DNA from: Bacillota bacterium
GTDB taxonomy: Bacteria > Bacillota > Clostridia > Lachnospirales > Lachnospiraceae
Length of the DNA: 6,609 bases
Direction: 5' to 3'
NCBI GenBank assembly: GCA_023436765.1
Contig: JAEZHX010000040.1
Location: forward strand, 1-6,609
The notes beneath the pieces are model-generated. The model saw nothing but the letters and a program-made list of their open reading frames with translations, made no database searches and was not told the DNA's origin. Positions 1 to 5,778 of the stretch are shown here, piece after piece. The translations under genes were made by a program, and so were the position numbers. How positions within the stretch are numbered: the first letter of the stretch is position 1; each line of letters starts with the position of its first letter.

Positions 1-605
1 AATTCCAGCTTGGATTGTATGAAAACGCCCTTCTTATTCACATCGCCCAAAAAGGGAATATGTATACGAGCTCCGGACAGCTTCTCAAAGCCCTCATTAC
101 TTACCTGGATCTGATTGACCTCAATCAGAGCTACCAGGCCCCGCCCTAAGAACATTCCCGCCAGGGTTACTATAAAGGGCTGCATTTCCAGATATGCGAT
201 AAGGAACCCTTGTACCGCACCAAATACGAGACCGATTGCCAGGGCCAGAAGCAGTGAAGTAAAAAAGTTGAAGCCATAATTATTTAGGCAAACGATACAG
301 GAGGTACATATCAGTGCAGTGGAGCCGCCTACTGAAATATCAATGCTGCCTGTGATCATCACGAGGGTGAGTCCGCAGGCTATTACGATCAGTGCAGCGT
401 TTTCATTAAATAGGTTAAAAAACATCTGAATCTTGCTGAAACCCTTATCTCCGAGGAATGCAATCGAGAGGGCATAGATAGCAATGAACAGAGAAATCGT
501 TATGGTCAATAAGAATGCTGTATCTGTCAGAGACTTACCTCTCATCAATTTGTTCTGTAAGCTTAAGCTACCGGCAGAGCTCCTTGTTTTATTTAAGTTG
601 ATCAT
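1..605 (-). CDS. yjfF: YjfF-like sugar ABC transporter permease (CUT2 family), 3' end beyond the window
   Basis: This is an inner-membrane permease subunit expected to pair with the YtfT-like permease and the duplicated ATPase to import a monosaccharide. The first 201 codons are visible and the frame runs open off the left edge. The family is usually about 330 residues, so roughly 60% is present. The start is ATG at 605, with AGGAGG six bases upstream. After a polar N-terminus come hydrophobic segments at about residues 29-50, 69-85, 92-107 and 115-138. The CUT2 permease signature GSIDISVGG lies at 86-94, and a QPFIVTLAG stretch at 142-150. The gene begins one base after the stop of the upstream permease, so translation is probably coupled. 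Assignment to YjfF rather than another CUT2 permease rests on gene order as well as sequence. The identity as a CUT2 permease is firm; the substrate is inferred. Confidence 0.88.
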   Translation of the reverse strand, partial: MINLNKTRSSAGSLSLQNKLMRGKSLTDTAFLLTITISLFIAIYALSIAFLGDKGFSKIQMFFNLFNENAALIVIACGLTLVMITGSIDISVGGSTALICTSCIVCLNNYGFNFFTSLLLALAIGLVFGAVQGFLIAYLEMQPFIVTLAGMFLGRGLVALIEVNQIQVSNEGFEKLSGARIHIPFLGDVNKKGVFIQSKLE

Positions 606-606
606 A

Positions 607-1719
607 TTAACCTCCTATCCTTTCAACCCTTCCATCGCCTGCAGTTGACTTTTTCAATACGGCCCTTTTGCTAAAGAAGCCCTTCACAATTGGCGTTTGG
701 ATGATTACAAGCAGAATAATGATTACTGCTTTGAAGACAGGAACAGCATTTGTATTAACATTCAGTGTGGTCAGCATCGAGGTCAGCGTCTGAATCGTAT
801 ACGCTCCGATGATGGACCCAGTCATGTTGAACTTTCCGCCGCCAAGCGAATTGCCGCCAAGGGCGACTGCAAGAATTACGTCCATTTCAATACTGGGTAC
901 GATGGTATATGGATTAACCGTCTGCACACGGCTTGATTGAACGAAACCGGCGATCCCGACACAAAGACCCAAAATGACAAAGGTCAAAAACTTGATCAGG
1001 GCAGGATTAAGGCCGTTCAGGCTCGAGGCTTTGTCATTGATGCCTACAGCCCGGGTATACAGACCGAGATTTGTTTTTTTCAACAACAGTAAGGTTATTG
1101 TAATAACTGCAACTGTAATGAGGATCGGCGTCGGAATAGGAAATCCCGGTATGAAATTACCATAATATCCAAACGCTGCCGCAGATTTTGGCTTTAGGCC
1201 ACCCATTGCCATAGAGCCGATGGAGCGTCCTGCCGTAAACAGGATGAGTGTAGCTACCATGGGCTGGATGTTAAATTTCGAAACAAGTATTCCGTTAAAA
1301 GCGCCGCAAGCCATACCGGCCAGACAGCCGAGTATGAGTGCAACGATAATCGGCGCATGTAACTCGGTCGGTTGGGTTTCATTCCCGCAGAGGACACGCA
1401 TAATTACTCCACCAACGATTGCGATCGTAGCTCCGACGCTGATATCCTGTCCTCTGGAAGAGGCTGTGACAAGAGTCATTCCTATCGCTAGAATAACCAG
1501 CTCTGTTGCGTTACTTAAGATATTGATCAGATTACCAATCAATACCGGATTCCCTCCGCTGTCTTTACCCAGGCTTATCTTTAAGAAACCCGGATTAATG
1601 AAAATATTAAGTAGCATAAGAAATATAAGAAACGCAATGGGGATAAACAATCTGTGCTTGGTCAGGGCTTTCAGAACCGCCTGACGGTCGGTTTCAGGTT
1701 TTTTATTGTTTCTCGGCAT
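607..1719 (-). CDS. ytfT: YtfT-like sugar ABC transporter permease (CUT2 family)
   Basis: This 370-residue integral membrane protein is probably one half of the heterodimeric permease that carries a furanose-type monosaccharide across the membrane. A charged cytoplasmic N-terminus (1-22) is followed by a strong membrane segment at 24-42 and many further hydrophobic stretches. The CUT2 signature GQDISVGA is at 90-97. The conserved cytoplasmic loop that contacts the ATPase is recognisable as ALGGNSLGGGKFNMTGS at 286-302. The chain is a little longer than E. coli YtfT (about 340), mainly through a basic, glycine-ending tail after residue 345 whose codons also carry the next gene's ribosome binding site. 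The start ATG at 1719 lies inside the end of the ATPase gene (17-bp overlap) and has a GGGGGGAGTG site upstream. RbsC- and XylH-type permeases are alternatives, but the two different permeases in tandem point to the YtfT/YjfF type. Confidence 0.92.
   Translation of the reverse strand: MPRNNKKPETDRQAVLKALTKHRLFIPIAFLIFLMLLNIFINPGFLKISLGKDSGGNPVLIGNLINILSNATELVILAIGMTLVTASSRGQDISVGATIAIVGGVIMRVLCGNETQPTELHAPIIVALILGCLAGMACGAFNGILVSKFNIQPMVATLILFTAGRSIGSMAMGGLKPKSAAAFGYYGNFIPGFPIPTPILITVAVITITLLLLKKTNLGLYTRAVGINDKASSLNGLNPALIKFLTFVILGLCVGIAGFVQSSRVQTVNPYTIVPSIEMDVILAVALGGNSLGGGKFNMTGSIIGAYTIQTLTSMLTTLNVNTNAVPVFKAVIIILLVIIQTPIVKGFFSKRAVLKKSTAGDGRVERIGG
611..616 (-). promoter_or_regulatory. Ribosome binding site of the YjfF-like gene, embedded in the preceding gene
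   Basis: A perfect AGGAGG ends six bases before the ATG at 605. It lies inside the last codons (Arg-Ile-Gly-Gly) and stop region of the YtfT-like gene. It fixes the start of the downstream permease and implies translational coupling of the two permeases. Confidence 0.85.
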
Positions 1720-3238
1720 TTTGACTCACTCCCCCCGCAATGGTATACATGATTTTATCCTGAGTCATATCCTCACCGGTCAATTCCCCGACGACATACA
1801 GGTCACGCATAATAATCAATCTGGAACAGGTACGCAACATCTCCTCTATTTCAGAGGAAATAAATGTGATGCTCATCCCTTCCGAGGCAAGCTTAAGTAC
1901 TAATTTTTGAATTTCCACCTTGGTACCAATATCAATTCCCCTTGTCGGCTCGTCAAGGATAAGATAATCCGGATGAGTGAGCAGCCACCGGGCAAGAATG
2001 ACCTTTTGCTGATTGCCTCCTGACAAGGAGCTTATGGGGGTATCGGCAGAAGAGGTCTTAATGCCTAACAGACTGATATACTCATCTGCAAATGCCTGCG
2101 CCTGTGCCTTGGTGAACGGCCTGAAGAAGCCTCTCATTACCTGAAGGGCAAGGATGATATTCTCTCGAACCGACAGATCACCGATGATCCCGTCCCTTTT
2201 TCGGTCCTCGGAGAGATAGCCTACTCCCTTCTTCATTGCTTTGATCGGCGATGTAATGTTTACTTTCTCGCCTTTAATTCTTAACCTTCCTTTCAAGACC
2301 TTATCCGCACCAAAGATTGCGCGCACACACTCACTGCGCCCGGAGCCCAGCAGTCCTGCAAAGCCCGTTACCTCACCCTTGTACGAAGAGAAATTGAAGG
2401 GCCTAATCCCGGAGGAGCTTGAAAGCTCTTCCGCTTCTATGATTGCTGTTTTTAAGTCATCCGTACCGGCCCTTGTTTCATTATGTAGCTCGGCCAAATC
2501 GCCAAGTTCCTTACCCATCATTTTAGCAACCAGTTCTACCCTGGGCAAGTCCTTAATCAGATACTCACCGACAAGCTCACCGCCCCGCAAAACTGTAATT
2601 TTATCGCATACTGCATACACCTGTTCCAGGAAATGGGTAACAAAGATGATACCTACTCCTCTGCCCTTCAGCTCATGCATCAGGTGAAAGAGCTTGGAGA
2701 CCTCCTGTTCATCCAGAGAAGAGGTAGGCTCATCAAGGATCAACACCTTACAGTCCATATCAACGGCACGGGCAATCGCCACCATCTGCTGTACCGCGAT
2801 GGAACAGTTTGACAGCTGTTGCGTCGGCTTTGCCGGTATTCCGAGACTCTTCAGAATGCTTTCAGCCCGGTTGTTGCTCTTCTTCCAATCAACGAATAGC
2901 TCTTTGGTTCTGCCGATAAACAGGTTCTCGGCAACCGTCAGGTTCGGGCACAAGGTAATCTCCTGATAAACCGTACTGATTCCGAGTCTTTGGGCCTCTT
3001 CGGGTGACTTGATATGAACCGGTTTATTGATCCCTTTGATATAAATTTCTCCAGCATCCTTAGTGTATACTCCGGTCAAAACCTTTATTAAGGTGGACTT
3101 TCCTGCTCCGTTTTCGCCCATCAGAGCATGTATTTCACCTTCACGCAGAGTGAAATTTACGTTTTGTAAGGCCTTTACACCTGGAAAGCTTTTATATATA
3201 TTTCGCATTGTAAGTACTGTGTCCTGCATAGTAATCAT
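1703..3238 (-). CDS. ytfR: YtfR-like duplicated sugar ABC transporter ATPase
   Basis: This 511-residue cytoplasmic protein powers sugar import by ATP hydrolysis and has the full length of CUT2 ATPases (RbsA, XylG, YtfR). Domain 1 has Walker A GENGAGKST at 41-49, Q-loop YQE at 91-93, a non-canonical signature LSNCSIAVQQ at 142-151, Walker B VLILDEP at 165-171 and H-loop His202. Domain 2 has a degenerate Walker A (GLLGSGRS, 295-302, Arg in place of Lys), a classical signature LSGGNQQ at 405-411, Walker B YLILDEP at 425-431, and Ser in place of the H-loop His at about 461. This asymmetry is usual in the CUT2 family, where only one ATP site is expected to be fully active. The start at 3238 follows a GGGGGG run by four bases; the ATG at 3229 is a possible alternative. 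The 3' end overlaps the permease start. The family is certain; the YtfR subtype follows from the neighbours and the Cys-Ser-x-Ala-x-Gln-Gln signature. Confidence 0.94.
   Translation of the reverse strand: MITMQDTVLTMRNIYKSFPGVKALQNVNFTLREGEIHALMGENGAGKSTLIKVLTGVYTKDAGEIYIKGINKPVHIKSPEEAQRLGISTVYQEITLCPNLTVAENLFIGRTKELFVDWKKSNNRAESILKSLGIPAKPTQQLSNCSIAVQQMVAIARAVDMDCKVLILDEPTSSLDEQEVSKLFHLMHELKGRGVGIIFVTHFLEQVYAVCDKITVLRGGELVGEYLIKDLPRVELVAKMMGKELGDLAELHNETRAGTDDLKTAIIEAEELSSSSGIRPFNFSSYKGEVTGFAGLLGSGRSECVRAIFGADKVLKGRLRIKGEKVNITSPIKAMKKGVGYLSEDRKRDGIIGDLSVRENIILALQVMRGFFRPFTKAQAQAFADEYISLLGIKTSSADTPISSLSGGNQQKVILARWLLTHPDYLILDEPTRGIDIGTKVEIQKLVLKLASEGMSITFISSEIEEMLRTCSRLIIMRDLYVVGELTGEDMTQDKIMYTIAGGVSQNAEKQ
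1727..1736 (-). promoter_or_regulatory. G-rich ribosome binding site of the YtfT-like gene
   Basis: GGGGGGAGTG lies 7 bases before the ATG at 1719, within the coding sequence of the ATPase. It supports that start and a coupled, overlapping arrangement. The run of six G is not the usual AGGAGG but contains GGGAG, which can pair with the anti-Shine-Dalgarno sequence. Confidence 0.7.
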
Positions 3239-3242
3239 CCAA

Positions 3243-3248
3243 CCCCCC
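3243..3248 (-). promoter_or_regulatory. Probable G-run ribosome binding site of the ATPase gene
   Basis: GGGGGG lies four bases before the ATG at 3238 and thirteen before the in-frame ATG at 3229. Neither spacing is ideal. The first is accepted because it gives the longer N-terminus and there is no better site. No AGGAGG is present nearby. Confidence 0.5.
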
Positions 3249-3295
3249 GTTCAGACACGATATCTGGCCTGATCAAACTCTTCTGTTATAAGCTC

Positions 3296-3329
3296 CGCAT
3301 TTTAGAGAACAATGTACTAGATAAATGCG
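3296..3329 (-). other. Weak stem-loop upstream of the ATPase gene
   Basis: CGCATTT (3296-3302) is complementary to AAATGCG (3323-3329), giving seven perfect pairs around a 20-base loop. No T-run follows on the transcribed side, so it is not an intrinsic terminator. It may act in mRNA processing or stability, or be chance. Confidence 0.3.
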
Positions 3330-3423
3330 CGGTACCAAGATTTGCGAACAATATCCACATACTCGGCGCCGCGCCTTTTAGATAATTTATTCCCTGTATA
3401 CTTGAAAAAATCAGAAGCGGTAA

Positions 3424-4434
3424 TTAATAGCTACGTGCATTAACGATATCCTGAGTGATGGTATCACAATCAAACATTTCCTCATCAACATAAGCATTCT
3501 TCGCAACTGCTTCTCCAGCCTCAAGCTGATTGATTAATTTAACGATACGAGGTCCATGGAGAGGATTACACTCTACATCAAGATTGAACTTTCCAGCAAG
3601 AACATTCTCAAGAGCCCATTTGTTAGCATCAAAAGCGATAACCTTAACATCGCCGGTCTTACCATATGTAATACCTGCAGCATCCATAGCGGCACATGCG
3701 CCACGAGCCATGTTGTCGTTCTCAGCATAAACAACGTTGAACTTCGTGCCAGCAGCAATCAGATCAGCAACTGCCTGCATTGCCAAAGTTTCGTCCCAAC
3801 CCTTCATATTCTGGTTGAATACGATTTCCCAGCCGTTAGCCTTAGCGCCGTCTTCGATTGCCTTGGAGCGTCCGAGCTGAGCGGAAGAACCTGTGTCACC
3901 GCCGAGTACAACAATCTTGTTCTCAGGAAGTGCCTGTTTCTTCAACCAATCAACTGCCTTATTACCTTCGGCTTCGAAATCGGAGCATACCATTGCAGTG
4001 TAAAGATCCTCAGATAAATCAAGCTTACGGTCAGCCATAATGAAAGGTATTCCAGCATCCTTAGCAGCCTTAGCTACGTCTTCCCAGCCTGCAGACTGGA
4101 GTCCTAATACAACAAGATAGTCAACCTCTTCCTGAATAAGCTGCTGTGCCTGTGAGATCTGCTTTGCATGGTCACCCTCACCGAATACCATTTTTAACTC
4201 AAAACCTGCATCTGCAAAAGCTTCGTTGAAGGATTTGGTGTTTGCTGTACGCCAGTCTGACTCGTTTGCATTTGTTTGAACTACACCGACAGTAACTTTT
4301 TCGCCTTTGTCACTTGAAGCGGCGTTGTCCTTTGAAGCTGCGTTGTCCTTTGAAGTCGCTTTTTCTTTTGTACCACAAGCTGCAAGAGATAAAACAAGTG
4401 CTACTACCATTAATAAAGATAACAATTTTCTCAT
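3424..4434 (-). CDS. ytfQ: YtfQ-like sugar-binding lipoprotein of the ABC importer
   Basis: This 336-residue extracellular lipoprotein captures the sugar and delivers it to the permeases. The signal peptide is clear: basic MRK, a hydrophobic core, then lipobox LAAC with Cys20 as the lipid-modified residue. A flexible Ser/Lys/Asp/Asn/Ala linker (21-46) leads into a periplasmic-binding fold of the RbsB/YtfQ type (Peripla_BP_4). Family motifs include NESDWR at 57-62, ADR at 134-136, SAQLGRSK at 184-191, AENDNM at 237-242, FDA at 268-270 and ECNPLHGP at 288-295. The start at 4434 is preferred over the in-frame ATG at 4464, because the longer reading would translate the AGGAGGAGA ribosome binding site as Tyr-Arg-Arg-Arg-Leu-Phe. 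Close similarity in these motifs to the anchored binding protein at 4669-5778 suggests shared ligand chemistry. Galactofuranose is the model substrate; fructose or another furanose remains possible. Confidence 0.93.
   Translation of the reverse strand: MRKLLSLLMVVALVLSLAACGTKEKATSKDNAASKDNAASSDKGEKVTVGVVQTNANESDWRTANTKSFNEAFADAGFELKMVFGEGDHAKQISQAQQLIQEEVDYLVVLGLQSAGWEDVAKAAKDAGIPFIMADRKLDLSEDLYTAMVCSDFEAEGNKAVDWLKKQALPENKIVVLGGDTGSSAQLGRSKAIEDGAKANGWEIVFNQNMKGWDETLAMQAVADLIAAGTKFNVVYAENDNMARGACAAMDAAGITYGKTGDVKVIAFDANKWALENVLAGKFNLDVECNPLHGPRIVKLINQLEAGEAVAKNAYVDEEMFDCDTITQDIVNARSY
4318..4353 (-). repeat. Tandem 18-bp repeat in the lipoprotein linker
   Basis: Two adjacent 18-bp units (4318-4335 and 4336-4353) differ at one base and each encodes Ser-Lys-Asp-Asn-Ala-Ala. 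A diverged third unit (4300-4317, Ser-Ser-Asp-Lys-Gly-Glu) follows. They make up the flexible tether between the lipid-modified Cys and the sugar-binding domain. Linker length can vary by slippage in such repeats without changing the folded domain. Confidence 0.8.
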
Positions 4435-4440
4435 GAATAA

Positions 4441-4449
4441 TCTCCTCCT
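4441..4449 (-). promoter_or_regulatory. Ribosome binding site of the YtfQ-like lipoprotein
   Basis: AGGAGGAGA ends six bases before the ATG at 4434. It is the strongest site in the window and fits a binding protein made in large amounts. It decides the start against the upstream in-frame ATG at 4464. Confidence 0.88.
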
Positions 4450-4488
4450 ATATTTTTTACTCACAGAACTGAGCTTCTTACACGTACA

Positions 4489-4528
4489 AGTATATGTTAC
4501 TTATAGATGTAGAAATACGGATATTATT
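4489..4528 (-). promoter_or_regulatory. Candidate activator-dependent promoter of the transporter genes
   Basis: Two -10-like hexamers read leftwards: TAATAT at 4521-4526 and TATACT at 4489-4494. Neither has a recognisable TTGACA at 16-18 bases upstream, as expected when an activator replaces the -35 contact. The first places the direct repeats at roughly -56 to -100, a usual activator position; the second would give a leader of about 45 bases. Choosing between them from sequence alone is not possible. Confidence 0.3.
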
Positions 4529-4569
4529 CCTGAATTTGTTATTTATTTTACTGGTTTTTCCGATTGTAC

Positions 4570-4614
4570 TTGATATGTTAAGATTCCTATGAAAATTGTT
4601 TGATATGTTACGAT
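4570..4614. promoter_or_regulatory. Pair of 15-bp direct repeats, likely response-regulator operator
   Basis: TTGATATGTTAAGAT (4570-4584) and TTGATATGTTACGAT (4600-4614) match at 14 of 15 bases and are 30 bp apart start to start, about three helical turns, so they face the same side of the DNA. A shorter relative, TATATGTTA, is at 4491-4499. Their position upstream of the transporter and downstream of a histidine kinase gene suggests binding sites for the cognate AraC/YesN-type regulator. The repeats are visible in the sequence; the regulator assignment is inferred. Confidence 0.6.
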
Positions 4615-4668
4615 GTTGCACGATACCTCTCCTGGAATGACAGCATGGCTGGCTTTCTTGCCTCAGTA

Positions 4669-5778
4669 TTAATAGCTCCGTCCGCTGCGGTCAGCCGCGG
4701 CCGTTTCTGCCTCAAAAATCTTTTCATCCACATAGGATATCTTTTCTACTTTTTCTCCCCGTTCCAGTCGTCCGATGATATCAGCAATCAGAGGGCCCTG
4801 CAAAGGGTTACATTCAATATCAACATTAATGAGACCTTCCTCCATCTTATCAAAGGCTTCCGATACCGCATCAAAGGAAATGATTTTGATCTTACCGTTT
4901 ACCCCGCAGGTTAAACCAGCTTCCTGAATCGCTTCGATCGCACCAAAGGTCATATCATCATTTTGAGATACGAGAATATCAATATCTTTATATTCTTTTA
5001 TGAGCTTTGACATAACTTCCTTGCCCTTAGCTTTGGTAAAATCACCGTTTTCCCGTGCCAGGATATTCCAATTCTCATGGGTCATGGCGATGTCCTCAAA
5101 GCCCTTCGAACGCCCGAGCTGAGCAGTTGAATTTGGGGTTCCCTCGAGGACGACGATATTAATGCTATCCGTAACCTGCTCCTTCTCCTCCGGCGTTGAT
5201 TTTTCCTTTGATGACTTTTTCGTTTGCGAAGTCTCACTATCCTCGGCGAACTTCCCCTCTTCTTTTTGTTTCTCCAGATATTTCTCCAACCAAAGCCCTG
5301 CTTTCCTGCCCTCTACATATTTATCAGTACCCACGCAGGCGACATAGAGACTCTCGTCTTCTGTATCAATCATTCGGTCCACAATGATAACAGGTATTCC
5401 AGCTTCCTTCGCTTCTGTTAGCACGGTATCCCATCCGGTTTCTGTTACCGGAGCTATCACGATATAGTCTACCTCCTGAAAGATAAAGCTTCGTACATCC
5501 TTAATCTGATTATCCTGACTCTGCCTTCCGTTCGAAAAAATCAGAGAGAAGCCATTCTCCTTTGTCAATGCATTCTGGATCGATTTTGTATTTGCAGTAC
5601 GCCAGTCAGATTCCGAACCAAGCTGGGAAAACCCAACTATTACTAGATCTGAATCAATATCCTCCCTCGTTTCGGTTTCAGAATATTTATGATTTTTCAA
5701 CGGGCTCAGATTATAGCTGGCAAGCGCAATTAACCCAATAAATAAAATCCATAAGATGATTTTGATTTGCTTATTCAT
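4669..5778 (-). CDS. Membrane-anchored YtfQ-like sugar-binding protein, probable partner of the sensor kinase
   Basis: This 369-residue protein has the RbsB/YtfQ periplasmic-binding fold but seems to serve sensing rather than transport. The N-terminus has Lys3 and Lys6 and a hydrophobic segment (about 5-20) with no lipobox Cys; it is either an uncleaved anchor or a signal peptide with a possible Ala-Leu-Ala site. Motifs are GSESDWR at 54-60, VDR at 133-135, TAQLGRSKGFED at 218-229, QNDDM at 272-276, FDA at 302-304 and ECNPLQGP at 322-329. A Lys/Glu/Ser-rich insert of about 34 residues (around 169-205) is absent from the lipoprotein paralogue. The ATG at 5778 is chosen because it overlaps the kinase stop as ATGAATAA and follows GAGGTGGG; a longer in-frame reading from 5877 would lie deep inside the kinase gene. 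Pairing with a kinase resembles XylFII-LytS. It could instead be a second transport binding protein. Confidence 0.88.
   Translation of the reverse strand: MNKQIKIILWILFIGLIALASYNLSPLKNHKYSETETREDIDSDLVIVGFSQLGSESDWRTANTKSIQNALTKENGFSLIFSNGRQSQDNQIKDVRSFIFQEVDYIVIAPVTETGWDTVLTEAKEAGIPVIIVDRMIDTEDESLYVACVGTDKYVEGRKAGLWLEKYLEKQKEEGKFAEDSETSQTKKSSKEKSTPEEKEQVTDSINIVVLEGTPNSTAQLGRSKGFEDIAMTHENWNILARENGDFTKAKGKEVMSKLIKEYKDIDILVSQNDDMTFGAIEAIQEAGLTCGVNGKIKIISFDAVSEAFDKMEEGLINVDIECNPLQGPLIADIIGRLERGEKVEKISYVDEKIFEAETAAADRSGRSY

Larger units (their letters stand above)
3239..3423. other. Intergenic region between the binding-protein and ATPase genes
   Basis: This 185-bp stretch holds no convincing gene. 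Just after the binding-protein stop, read leftwards, is a T6 tract (complement of positions 3405-3410), but no stable stem precedes it, so it is not called a terminator. A GC-rich GGCGCGGCGCC patch at 3366-3376 can fold only with a very tight loop. A seven-pair stem-loop occurs at 3296-3329 (separate entry). The G-run ribosome binding site sits at the left end. The likely role is a leader or processing spacer that lets the binding protein be made in excess over the ATPase and permeases, which is common in such operons. That role is an inference. Confidence 0.45.
4435..4668. other. Intergenic control region upstream of the transporter genes
   Basis: This 234-bp AT-rich region, the largest gap in the window, lies between the anchored binding-protein gene and the transporter genes. 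Reading leftwards it holds: about 55 bases after the stop with only a small CAGC/GCTG hairpin and no T-run; two direct repeats (4600-4614, 4570-4584); an AT-rich stretch with weak promoter-like hexamers; a third, partial repeat half-site (4491-4499); and the ribosome binding site. No convincing gene was found here. Readthrough from the sensor genes may therefore continue into the transporter, with an extra inducible promoter in this gap. Confidence 0.65.

Noticed and set aside
697..1684. Plus-strand open frames opposite the YtfT-like permease
   Set aside because: They lack family features and good ribosome binding sites and are antisense shadows of a well-supported gene.
3271..3281. AGAGTTTGATC on the minus strand, like the conserved 5' end of 16S rRNA
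   Set aside because: The match stops after 11 bases and the following sequence is not 16S-like; it lies in a short intergenic gap, so it is chance.
3364..3412. Possible intrinsic terminator after the lipoprotein gene (T6 tract and GC-rich GGCGCGGCGCC)
   Set aside because: The GC-rich patch lies downstream of the T-tract in the direction of transcription, and no stable stem precedes the T-tract.
4435..4464. An upstream in-frame ATG at 4464 giving a 346-residue lipoprotein
   Set aside because: The extra ten codons would translate the ribosome binding site, and the signal peptide begins properly at the ATG at 4434.
4615..4668. Possible terminator between the sensor and transporter genes
   Set aside because: Only small hairpins (CAGC/GCTG, GGC/GCC) are present with no following T-run.
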